Positions 7,701-13,838 of a DNA stretch of 18,880 nucleotides are shown here, in pieces (position 1 is the first letter of the stretch; every line of letters starts with the position of its first letter). The position numbers and the translations under genes were made by a program. The stretch is from Candidatus Omnitrophota bacterium (GTDB lineage Bacteria > Omnitrophota > Koll11 > VGKN01), in the NCBI GenBank assembly GCA_016867055.1, contig VGKN01000005.1, positions 1 to 18,880 of the forward strand, read 5' to 3'. Below the pieces are notes generated by a model, which searched no databases, was not told the DNA's origin, and was given only the letters and a program-made list of their open reading frames with translations.

Positions 7701-9447
7701 ATCTGACCGTATTTATTATATCTATAATATCTGCAGACAAAGAATTCCAGTGTGCGTTCTCTAATTTTGCTTTTATTACCTTGGGAGCATCAACCAATAA
7801 TTTACTTGCTTCAATCATTATCTCTATCTCCGATATAGATGATGGCTCATTGAAACAAGTATATTTAGCAAGTTTCAATACATTGCTCTGTATATTTAAA
7901 TGATTATCAATAATTGAATTCAATAACTCAGCTAATCTTAGCTTATCTTGATAATGGAAATCGGTTAGTTGCGCCCCATACCAAGGATGCTGGTTAGGAT
8001 TACCGATAATTGATAAATTATGTGCTAAATTGTCTAATAATTCGTAGTAACCATTGAATGTATTTCTATCCAAAGCTACTGCATTCATAAACATAAAAGC
8101 AATATCCTGAATTTCTGGATGACTATTTATAATACCCATTGCTTGAAATGGAGTCATTTCTAGGTTTCCATATGGAGTATGAATTTCCATGACATACTTA
8201 TTAAGATCTTCCCTGATCTTCTCAAGTTTAACCATTTCTTCGTCATGGGAATGATCTTGTTTCTTCTGCATTTCCAATACTCTAACCAATTCTTTGCTAA
8301 TCTCTTTTTTGTTAGCTTTTCTACTATGTAATTCTAAGCAAAAATCCCCAAGTCCATTATTATCAAGACGCTTTTTAACTACTTCCAAAGCTGCCATTTT
8401 TTGGCTCATAAAAAGCACTTTTTTATTTTCGGATAAAAACTCTGCTATTATATTTGCTATTGTTTGTGATTTCCCTGTGCCTGGCGGACCCTCAATTACA
8501 AGATTTTTTCCATTCTTTACAGCTAAGATTGCTTTTTGTTGGCTTGAATCTGCATCTAAAATCTGAAAAGTTTTGAGTGGCTTTATTTTTATATCTAAGT
8601 CTTTATCTTCAGGTATTAATCCGAGAGAAACCCGCTGTTCGTTAGATTGACCGCATATTATTTTGATAATAGGATTATTTATCAAAACATCTCTAAACTT
8701 CTCAACATCTTTATACATAATGAATTTGGCAAAAGAAAATAGGCCTAAATATGTATCATTTGTAACGCGCCATCTTTCATTAGACCTAATTGCTGATTTA
8801 ATTTCATCAAATATTTCTATGGGATTAATTTTTTCTTTTTCTTCATCAATAGGATTTAATATTATGCCGAAATCTCTTTGCATTTTCAATATAAGAGCAG
8901 GATTTATGATATATTGATCTTCTTCGTGAAATTTTAATTTAAATTTACTTCTTACTGAGGAACGAGTTAGCTCAACCGGCACTAAAATAATAGGCGCCTT
9001 TAATTTAATATCGGAACTTTCTGACTCATACCATTCTAGACATCCTAGAGCAAGAAATAGGACATTATAACCCTGTTCTTTCATAATAGAGTTCGCTTTT
9101 GAATATATGCGAAATAGGTTTTTAGATAATTGGTCTTTCACTAAGTTAGTCTGAAGATATTTATCTTTATGCCTTTCTTCAACATCAACTTTTTCATATA
9201 GCTCAAATTCAACAGAAGAATCCTGCTTCGCATCTTCTTTATGAAATAGATCTTCTTCCTTTGAATGTAAAAATTCCATACCTTCTTGTTCAATTGCAAG
9301 AATTCTTAAAATTTCTGCTGGTTGTTCGTCTACTATTTTTATAGTAGTAACTTTGGTAGGGCGAAAATGTAGCAGCCTGTTTCTTTTTGATAAATCAATT
9401 AGCTTGTCTTGCCACCTTTGAATTCGCTCTTCAATAATATTAGGCAT
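4723..9447 (-). CDS. Giant DUF4011 - SF1 helicase - Vsr/MTES-like nuclease - DUF3320 protein
   Basis: The start is ATG 9447 (MPNIIEERIQRWQDKLIDLS) behind GAAGGAAAT; a TTG eight codons upstream has no site. Of 1574 residues, about 1-260 are DUF4011 (RWQDKLIDLSKRNRLLHF). Next comes an SF1 helicase split by a long insertion: Walker A GPPGTGKS at 320-327, Walker B VIFDEASQ around 955-962, AGDNKQLPP at 981-989, the late motif ETIQGDERDVIFIS around 1157-1170, and NVLITRARRRVEIF at 1198-1211. Residues about 1255-1345 are a Vsr-like MTES nuclease: SGYRIDLAV (Asp1287), IECDGAHYH (Glu1304, Asp1306) and LYRIWSTDWF. DUF3320 lies about 1415-1485 (FWQVDKIATVLKKVV). All key residues look intact. This order (DUF4011, helicase, Vsr) has been reported among anti-phage genes, cited from memory. 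A likely role is ATP-driven recognition and cutting of foreign DNA. It heads the operon with the two nuclease genes. Confidence 0.93.
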   Translation of the reverse strand: MPNIIEERIQRWQDKLIDLSKRNRLLHFRPTKVTTIKIVDEQPAEILRILAIEQEGMEFLHSKEEDLFHKEDAKQDSSVEFELYEKVDVEERHKDKYLQTNLVKDQLSKNLFRIYSKANSIMKEQGYNVLFLALGCLEWYESESSDIKLKAPIILVPVELTRSSVRSKFKLKFHEEDQYIINPALILKMQRDFGIILNPIDEEKEKINPIEIFDEIKSAIRSNERWRVTNDTYLGLFSFAKFIMYKDVEKFRDVLINNPIIKIICGQSNEQRVSLGLIPEDKDLDIKIKPLKTFQILDADSSQQKAILAVKNGKNLVIEGPPGTGKSQTIANIIAEFLSENKKVLFMSQKMAALEVVKKRLDNNGLGDFCLELHSRKANKKEISKELVRVLEMQKKQDHSHDEEMVKLEKIREDLNKYVMEIHTPYGNLEMTPFQAMGIINSHPEIQDIAFMFMNAVALDRNTFNGYYELLDNLAHNLSIIGNPNQHPWYGAQLTDFHYQDKLRLAELLNSIIDNHLNIQSNVLKLAKYTCFNEPSSISEIEIMIEASKLLVDAPKVIKAKLENAHWNSLSADIIDIINTVRFFNEFKNEIALTYRIEDIFVENIDINAFLKRYSSYVKNPFLLLTSSFWRDRNTIRKYIVNKKFKPSLKNITDDLRKMIQGKQLAEKITNLDNVGKELFDVLWRGKESKWEELDAFSKWMVKFRYYVIKKYFHNSIFDELSEKRKEAEDTKRVSSVLSDMLNKIKDDIKSLIDLTKIDESLTFKMSFAEFPLLSLIKKISDINNSIDKLDEWIKYQNSLFECKKAGFSDFLNKIEYLNLAYEKIADVFKCQFLRCWLDTAFSERAALRKFRGEDHEKLIEKFCELDKKQIELAKIRLQHNLSGKFDTIYIPNPSRGSELGILLRESKKMRAHMSIRSLFEEIPRIITALKPCLLMSPLTVSQFLNPELVNFDLVIFDEASQIPTEDALGSILRAKQIVIAGDNKQLPPTTFFQSEVITSEDIEDSKVEELPDDLDSILDECASSNIPRTMLRWHYRSKHESLITFSNKNFYDSYLFTFPCAEEEVPSLGIKFYYKPNTSYDRGRTGANIEEAREVAKAALQHFREYPDLTLGVGTFSIRQKYAIEDMIDQMLREDNSLEPFFNEDKLESFFVKNLETIQGDERDVIFISVGYGKDANGKLYMNFGPINQLGGPRRLNVLITRARRRVEIFSSIRGDDFDLSRTDSVGVRLLKNYLDFAEKGKTVLIKGVDSEGFLESPFEESVYNLLVAKGIKVKKQVGCSGYRIDLAVQDENNPGKYILGIECDGAHYHSSATARDRDRLRGQILEDLNWNLYRIWSTDWFKNPRNEFEKLLVAINQAKKGEFKKKLKISPDYIIQLKKNPPRELFNQSNNNIVNVYKKTPILHKYKLEDFYRFWQVDKIATVLKKVVDYESPIQKEEAMRRVIQHWDIASLGSRVRGILESVENYCTSKKMIKKIGKFYWKIDMTQPNVRIRESEDIKQIDLIAPEEIGEAAIIVLSKEYSMPFESLVYQTAKLLGFGRLPDETYFYIQKAINSYIKEGKIAKKEDKLILP

Positions 9448-9460
9448 ATATTTCCTTCGC

Positions 9461-9489
9461 AAAAAAAGCAACCCATTTTATAGAGTTGC
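9461..9489 (-). terminator. Terminator-like hairpin immediately upstream of the helicase start codon
   Basis: On the minus strand GCAACTC pairs with GGGTTGC across the loop TATAAAAT (seven pairs, one G-U), followed by seven T. The T tract ends 13 bases before the helicase ATG, leaving space only for the ribosome binding site. It could end transcription from the secreted-protein operon upstream. Any promoter for the helicase must lie before it, so it would act as an attenuator. Confidence 0.75.
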
Positions 9490-9500
9490 CTTAAATTTGC

Positions 9501-9536
9501 TTAAATTGGTACCACATTACAAATATTTTTACACAT
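9501..9536 (-). CDS. Possible 11-residue leader peptide (MCKNICNVVPI) of the helicase operon
   Basis: An ATG at 9536 opens a twelve-codon frame ending in TAA at 9501, between the candidate promoter and the hairpin at 9461-9489. The stop codon lies 11 bases before the hairpin stem, a spacing at which a terminating ribosome would cover the 5' arm. It has two cysteine codons. There is no Shine-Dalgarno site; the predicted transcript start is only a few bases upstream, so it would be nearly leaderless. It is the tail of a longer open frame that overlaps the gene above, so chance is a real alternative. Confidence 0.25.
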   Translation of the reverse strand: MCKNICNVVPI

Positions 9537-9539
9537 CGT

Positions 9540-9557
9540 GATAGAATCTATTCTATC
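9540..9557. promoter_or_regulatory. 18-bp perfect palindrome over the -10 box, candidate operator
   Basis: GATAGAATCTATTCTATC has two perfect 8-base arms with a 2-base centre. It covers the whole -10 hexamer of the candidate helicase promoter and reaches to about the expected transcription start, where a dimeric repressor would block RNA polymerase. No obvious repressor gene is adjacent. Confidence 0.5.
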
Positions 9558-9578
9558 TCTAATCCCCCATTTTATCAA
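9550..9578 (-). promoter_or_regulatory. Candidate sigma70-type promoter of the helicase-nuclease operon
   Basis: On the minus strand TTGATA (9578-9573; five of six matches to TTGACA) is followed after exactly 17 bases by TAGAAT (9555-9550; five of six matches to TATAAT). The predicted start near 9543 gives a leader of about 95 bases that contains the short frame at 9501-9536 and the hairpin at 9461-9489. It lies about 90 bases past the end of the preceding gene. Confidence 0.5.
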
Positions 9579-9666
9579 TAATTTCTTGCCTCGGTGGATA
9601 AGGAGTCGTTTTGGCTGGATTTCATTAATCTGCCCAAAATAACCCCATTTCGCCACTATACCACTA

Positions 9667-10632
9667 TTACTCTTGCTCAAAATAATACTTTGTCCACTCC
9701 TCTGACCATAGAATATGCGGCACGTTCCTCTCGGATATTTTGACAAAATCGCCGTTTTTATACTCGAAGGTCTGGATATTGTGCTGGTCATAACCAAGAT
9801 GGCCCGTAGCCTCTTTATTGGTAAACCCTTCGCCTACCTCTATCAAGCCGTTTTTTAATCTCCGCGCTATGCCTTCACAAAACCCTTCAAATCTCTTTAA
9901 AAGAATCAATTCTTTATCGTCCTTGATTCGATAAATATCCAGCCGCTGAGAGAATCCGTCGGCCCATGCTACATTATAACGGATCCAGATTTCCGGCACA
10001 CCGTCTCCGTCAAGATCGTGAAATTCAATGGGCCAGATGTAATGCAAAAAATGCCCCTCCGTATCAATATTGTGCTCGGCAAAGTATTTTACGGGCTCGC
10101 CGTCCTTGAGTCTGCCGGATACGATGAAAGGAGCTTTCTCTGAAGAAATTAGAGGAATGACGACCGCCAAATCTTTTTTCTTCAGGATATACCAGCATTC
10201 CAGGCGAGGCGATACGACAATCTCGGCGAAATAATCCTTCTCGGAATCTCCTCTTACCTGGAATTCAAGAGTATCTTCGTTGATTCCTTCCTCTTCAATG
10301 CCCCAAAATTTACGCATTACCCTGATGAAAAAGTCTGTAAAATCATCGGCATATTTGCCCGAAATAAAAGCGGTGGGGACCAAATCTTTTCTTTTATCGA
10401 ATAAAGGATACAGGTCTGCACAATTTCTTTCTGTTGCTTCGTTAAAAGCCGTCAGACCCATATAGCGCGCAAGCCAAAAATCAGCTTCCGGGATTTTATT
10501 CTCCTCTATCGCTTTTTCAGCTTTCTGATAAATGGCTTTTAATTTCTTTTCTGAGCTTTGTTCTGCCGCTGTCGCATTATTGACCAACAATAATGCTGAT
10601 ACTGAAATGATTATTAATTGTTTATTATTCAT
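9667..10632 (-). CDS. Exported 321-residue protein with a DxDxDG calcium-loop-like motif
   Basis: I do not recognise the family. It starts MNNKQLIIISVSALLLVNNATAA, a clear signal peptide cut near residue 23, and belongs to the MNKKQLI set of starts in this region. The start is two bases after the stop codon of the TPR gene, so translation is probably coupled. The mature part opens with a TPR-like helix (LKAIYQKAEKAIEENKI). Later, residues about 203-216 read EFHDLDGDGVPEIWIRY: D206, D208, D210 and E214 form a DxDxDGxxE loop as in EF-hand, dockerin or FG-GAP repeats, often a calcium site in exported proteins. The rest (GEGFTNKEATGHLGYDQH and others) suggests a beta-rich domain. It is probably periplasmic or outer-surface, function unknown, and is the last gene before the helicase promoter. 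Confidence 0.7.
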   Translation of the reverse strand: MNNKQLIIISVSALLLVNNATAAEQSSEKKLKAIYQKAEKAIEENKIPEADFWLARYMGLTAFNEATERNCADLYPLFDKRKDLVPTAFISGKYADDFTDFFIRVMRKFWGIEEEGINEDTLEFQVRGDSEKDYFAEIVVSPRLECWYILKKKDLAVVIPLISSEKAPFIVSGRLKDGEPVKYFAEHNIDTEGHFLHYIWPIEFHDLDGDGVPEIWIRYNVAWADGFSQRLDIYRIKDDKELILLKRFEGFCEGIARRLKNGLIEVGEGFTNKEATGHLGYDQHNIQTFEYKNGDFVKISERNVPHILWSEEWTKYYFEQE

Positions 10633-10634
10633 TT

Positions 10635-11570
10635 CTACTCAAGTTTATTGTCTAACTCTATCAACGCTAGATATGGTTCTTTAAAATCGTATCCCTGAGG
10701 AATAAACTCGATTGATTCTTCTAAAAGTTGCCTTGCTTCCGATATTCTTCCTAATTCTGCAAGAGTTCTAGCTTTATTGTTTAACAAAAAAGAATAATCA
10801 ACCGTAGATTTCAAGGATTCATAGAAAGTATCTAAATAATTTGGCAACATAAATCTAGTCTTGGATTCAGGGTAGTCGATAAAAAGAAGTCCACCATATC
10901 CATCTTCATCTGAAGCATAATATTTTTCTGCTTGTTCTCCTGTAGTCCAAGAGAGATGCTCGATGTTATCCTTACAAACAAAAAATAACAAAACCTCTAA
11001 TGCTTTATTAAGCCAAAGCCTATTCTCTGTTTTATATCCAATAAACCCCACTCTTTTATTCTCGAGCACATTATTCATCCGTCCACAGACAGAATGGAAT
11101 AATCTATCGATTCCAACATCATAAATCTCTATTACTCTATTCAAATCTCCTTTTTTACGATAGGTTATCGCCAAACTATTATAAGCATTCAGGTAGTCTT
11201 TATTTAATTTAAGGGCTGTTTCCAATGCTCCAATGGACTTTTCATATTCTTCTTTAAGCTGATATACTATACCGAGTTGACAATATATTACATCTTCTGG
11301 AGCACCCATAAATTGATAACCTTTAAGATTTGGAAAAACAACATTCTCATCATCTTTTGAGGTAAGCGCCTTTAAATAAAATTCTTCTGCTTCCTTAAAA
11401 TCATTTAAAGCCCTACAAGTCAAACCAAGATGATATAAAACCAATCTACTATTTGGGTTCTTTTTCAATTCCCCTTTCAATAACAAAAGTGCTTCTTGGG
11501 GTAAGCCTTGCTCAACCAATTGTTGGGCCTGAATTATTGCTAGAGTTGATATTTGTGAGTTTTCTTTCAT
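10635..11570 (-). CDS. TPR repeat protein
   Basis: The start chosen is ATG 11570 (MKENSQISTLAIIQAQQLVEQG), which overlaps the stop of an 18-codon leader frame as ATGA; an in-frame TTG lies nine codons further upstream. The 311-residue protein has several tetratricopeptide repeats: QLVEQGLPQEALLLLKGELKKNPN, then YHLGLTCRALNDFKEAEEFYLKAL, YCQLGIVYQLKEEYEKSIGALETALKLN and YNSLAITYRKKGDLNRVIEIYD in the first half, and a last one near NKARTLAELGRISEARQLLEE (each quoted as separate helices). The middle, about residues 165-255, is not TPR and contains DEDGYGGLLFIDYPES. TPR proteins act as protein-binding scaffolds. It has no signal peptide in the chosen frame, unlike its neighbours, although an MNKKQLI-coding start lies just upstream out of frame. 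Confidence 0.78.
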   Translation of the reverse strand: MKENSQISTLAIIQAQQLVEQGLPQEALLLLKGELKKNPNSRLVLYHLGLTCRALNDFKEAEEFYLKALTSKDDENVVFPNLKGYQFMGAPEDVIYCQLGIVYQLKEEYEKSIGALETALKLNKDYLNAYNSLAITYRKKGDLNRVIEIYDVGIDRLFHSVCGRMNNVLENKRVGFIGYKTENRLWLNKALEVLLFFVCKDNIEHLSWTTGEQAEKYYASDEDGYGGLLFIDYPESKTRFMLPNYLDTFYESLKSTVDYSFLLNNKARTLAELGRISEARQLLEESIEFIPQGYDFKEPYLALIELDNKLE

Positions 11571-11623
11571 TTTTTCTTCAATTTCATTACCGCCCAAGCA
11601 ACTATTAATTGTTTTTTATTCAT
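11567..11623 (-). CDS. 18-codon leader ORF with MNKKQLIVAW start, overlapping the TPR gene by ATGA
   Basis: ATG 11623 opens the same DNA that starts the exported genes nearby and reads MNKKQLIVAWAVMKLKKK before TGA. Its last bases overlap the ATG of the TPR gene. It looks like the first part of a signal peptide that has been cut off from any mature protein. It may serve as a translational leader for the TPR gene or may just be a remnant; the hydrophobic stretch is too short to work as a normal signal peptide. Confidence 0.4.
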   Translation of the reverse strand: MNKKQLIVAWAVMKLKKK

Positions 11624-11687
11624 CCTGCCGCCTAACTTTTGTGATTGCGCCTAACAAAACGACTCGGATTAGTTATTATCAATATAT

Positions 11688-12734
11688 TTAAAATCCTTCT
11701 AACCCCCATAGACTGTAGTGATCAAGTGCGACGCTGCTTCCGTAAGGATAGTTCTGAGGCCACCTTTCTATTAACGGGGTATCCATCAATAGCAAAAGCT
11801 GAAGTCTTGCCCAGTTATCATCTGGATGAGCGTCAACATATTGCTCCATAGCTTGTGCCAATTCCCAAAGAACTTTAATATATTTATTATTTGGGATGCC
11901 AGACCAGTTAGACATCCCGTTCTCGGATTCATGTTTAAGTGTTCTCCATTGGAGATAAATTCTCTTAATCTGTGGAGAATAGTTTTTCTTTGAAACAAAT
12001 TGATCGAGCATATTTAAGACATATTCGAATCCGCCTAATTTATCATACACCGCATCACTACCCAGCCCTGCGCAATCGGCCAAACGGACAACAATACTGC
12101 CTTCGGCTTGGGTATCTTTGTATCGGGACAACAGTTCTTGCAGAATTAATGAGGCCTCAACGTATTTCTTTTCCTCAATCAATCTATCCGCGGATTGAAA
12201 CTTCTCCTTATCTTGCTGGTTTTCGAAATAACCCGACTCGACCTCCAAAAGATTAACTTCCTTAAAATCCTTGGGGATTTTAACAAAACTGTCGATTTTT
12301 AATTTAAGATTTTTGTTGTATTCATCGACCATGACCCAGAACGACCCGAATTCTTTTTCCAGGTCTATCTTGCCCTTTTTGGCAACGGTGCCATATATGC
12401 CTATCAACTTATCAACCACTCCGTCAAGCTGCGGTTTGAACTCGTTAATCTCCTGGGGCAGGGATAATGCCGAAAGATCAGCCTTTATAACATTTAAATC
12501 AGCGACTACTTTTTTGGCAGGTTTTATCGACACGCCCTTATCGTAATTCGGGCTGTCTTTGTCCTCCTGGGCCAGATACATGCTCATCTCAATTTCAACC
12601 GCGTGAATCTGCATCCCGATATGCTCAAGCTCAAATACGCCTTTTTCAACATTGCTCAATCCGGCTTCAGCGATATACAAAAATGTAAACAGGAACACAA
12701 CAATAAAAGCGGTAATTAACCGTTTATTATTCAT
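11688..12734 (-). CDS. Exported 348-residue helical protein, family not recognised
   Basis: The start ATG 12734 has a GAAGGAG site and overlaps the end of the gene upstream by eight bases. MNNKRLITAFIVVFLFTFLYIAEA is a signal peptide with an AEA cleavage site near residue 24. Residues about 30-160 are amphipathic helices (EHIGMQIHAVEIEMSMYLAQ, then VVADLNVIKADLSALSLPQE), as in a periplasmic four-helix bundle. Residues about 180-215 look like one TPR-type hairpin (ADRLIEEKKYVEASLILQEL). The C-terminal third (WGIPNNKY-like, QAMEQYVDAHPDDNWARLQLL) is again helical. I cannot name a function. It sits in the middle of a tight run of exported genes of unknown function. Confidence 0.7.
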   Translation of the reverse strand: MNNKRLITAFIVVFLFTFLYIAEAGLSNVEKGVFELEHIGMQIHAVEIEMSMYLAQEDKDSPNYDKGVSIKPAKKVVADLNVIKADLSALSLPQEINEFKPQLDGVVDKLIGIYGTVAKKGKIDLEKEFGSFWVMVDEYNKNLKLKIDSFVKIPKDFKEVNLLEVESGYFENQQDKEKFQSADRLIEEKKYVEASLILQELLSRYKDTQAEGSIVVRLADCAGLGSDAVYDKLGGFEYVLNMLDQFVSKKNYSPQIKRIYLQWRTLKHESENGMSNWSGIPNNKYIKVLWELAQAMEQYVDAHPDDNWARLQLLLLMDTPLIERWPQNYPYGSSVALDHYSLWGLEGF

Positions 12735-13200
12735 TTATATTCTCCTTCGCCATAACTCGAGGTTTAATGTCGAGAGTTCCGTCACCTTGTTCTTTGATAT
12801 CAAAGAATGCCTGAATTTTCTCCCGAAGAACCTCGCCACCATCAATATATATTCTTTTTATCCTTATCCTCATCCCATGTTGGGCAAGTTTAACTGACTC
12901 GTTTGTTTCAGGCAAAAACAGGATTTCGTTCATCATCTTGTAAGCCTCATCAAGGTAGCCGTTGACCTCCAGCATCAACGACTCATTGAAATAGTACGCC
13001 AGATTCTCCACTGAAGCTGGCTGGCGTCCGGGCATAGGTATGCCTTCCGTATAAATATCACCTTTTTCATCAACGCTATATTTATTTCCCTGGGAATCAA
13101 CCATTTCTTTTAAAGATGAATCTTCACTATAACAAAAACCGGAAATAAATAGAACAATGATTGCCCCAGCAATTATTAATTGTTTTTTATTGATCTGCAT
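12727..13200 (-). CDS. Exported 157-residue protein with a FDI-DG-L-KPR tail
   Basis: ATG 13200 starts two bases after the stop codon of the gene before and reads MQINKKQLIIAGAIIVLFIS, a signal peptide or anchor ending about residue 25; an in-frame GTG five codons upstream lies inside the previous gene. The DNA from the fourth codon on matches the shared MNKKQLI start. The mature part includes SQGNKYSVDEKGDIY and a short helical region (NGYLDEAYKMMNEILFL). The C terminus reads AFFDIKEQGDGTLDIKPR, closely related to the tail of the protein encoded at 14937-15584 (RYFDIRQLDDGSLNFKPR). Function is unknown; likely periplasmic. It overlaps the next gene by eight bases, so the two are almost certainly co-translated. 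Confidence 0.7.
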   Translation of the reverse strand: MQINKKQLIIAGAIIVLFISGFCYSEDSSLKEMVDSQGNKYSVDEKGDIYTEGIPMPGRQPASVENLAYYFNESLMLEVNGYLDEAYKMMNEILFLPETNESVKLAQHGMRIRIKRIYIDGGEVLREKIQAFFDIKEQGDGTLDIKPRVMAKENINE

Positions 13201-13202
13201 TT

Positions 13203-13718
13203 TTAAGTCATCCACGTCTGAATAAGCTTATCGATATTAAATTCAAATGATTTTTTAGCTTTAATGTAGAGTATCTCGCCTTCGTATCCGCCACCAATGC
13301 TATCTTGAATTTTACCGTTCTTACCTAAATAGTCAGCTCCTTCGTTTGCACTGAATTCCCAGGTTATCTGATTTTCTGACTCCTCAGGAGCCCTTAGAGA
13401 AAAATAAATATACGATTTGAAAGCTTGCTTAATATTCTCATCTGCCAATCCAATACTAGCATGATATGCTTCACGATATGCTTTATATTGCTGAAAAGTT
13501 ATTCTTTGATCATTATTTAATTTATTACCAAGATTTAAAAGCCAAATTTCTCTGTGATATATATAATCCAGTTTTATATGACATACTCGCGCTTCGGCTT
13601 CGATTCGTGGCTGGGTAAGGTCTTCTTCTTCGCATGCGCCTTCTTCTAAACTTATTAAGTCGTTAGTCCGGCTCCAGTTAATAAGCCAACTGATTAATTT
13701 ATCATTTACTTGATTCAT
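13203..13718 (-). CDS. Unrecognised 171-residue protein behind a truncated leader frame
   Basis: The start is uncertain. ATG 13718 (MNQVNDKLISWLINW) is the first ATG; the frame is open back to a TTG at 13778. Upstream, ATG 13800 begins an MNKKQLIV-coding stretch in another frame that stops after 16 codons. Removing one G near 13775 would join the two into a protein starting MNKKQLIVVITITAAL, which resembles a signal peptide, so a frameshift in the signal-peptide region is likely. The protein has SLEEGACEEEDLTQP, a helical centre and GKIQDSIGGGYEGEILYIKAK near the end. I recognise no family. It is followed two bases later by the next gene. Confidence 0.55.
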   Translation of the reverse strand: MNQVNDKLISWLINWSRTNDLISLEEGACEEEDLTQPRIEAEARVCHIKLDYIYHREIWLLNLGNKLNNDQRITFQQYKAYREAYHASIGLADENIKQAFKSYIYFSLRAPEESENQITWEFSANEGADYLGKNGKIQDSIGGGYEGEILYIKAKKSFEFNIDKLIQTWMT

Positions 13719-13749
13719 AGTGTCACTTATTGAAAAACAGCAATCCCTT

Positions 13750-13800
13750 TCAAGAGCTGCCGTTATAGTGATTACCAACTATTAATTGTTTTTTATTCAT
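13750..13800 (-). CDS. 16-codon leader ORF with MNKKQLIV start, frame broken
   Basis: ATG 13800 has a good GAAGGAG site and reads MNKKQLIVGNHYNGSS before TGA. The first eight codons are identical to those of the leader at 11623. It lies 31 bases before the first ATG of the next gene. It could be a decayed signal peptide separated from its gene by a one-base shift, or a leader peptide. Confidence 0.35.
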   Translation of the reverse strand: MNKKQLIVGNHYNGSS

Positions 13801-13838
13801 TTTCTCCTTCAATGTCCTTAGTGACCTACTCTACAATC

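Noticed and set aside
8294..8566. Plus-strand open frame inside the helicase gene, one of many such frames across the window
   Set aside because: All plus-strand frames lie opposite well-supported minus-strand genes, lack ribosome sites and have the odd composition of antisense shadows.
9537..9797. Open frame of 98 codons over the end of the exported protein gene and the gap after it
   Set aside because: It mostly overlaps a better gene in another frame, has no ribosome site and looks unlike a protein; only its last 11 codons are kept as a doubtful leader peptide.
11629..11655. Two GCCTAAC / GTTAGGC motifs 19 bases apart, as in integron attC core sites
   Set aside because: Both copies are in the same orientation, there is no matching inverse core at the right distance, no folded attC stem, no integrase gene, and the other gene gaps here are too short for cassettes.
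13719..13778. TTG 13778 as the start of the gene at 13203-13718
   Set aside because: No ribosome site at proper distance, and the extra residues look like out-of-frame signal-peptide DNA; the ATG at 13718 is kept with the frameshift noted.
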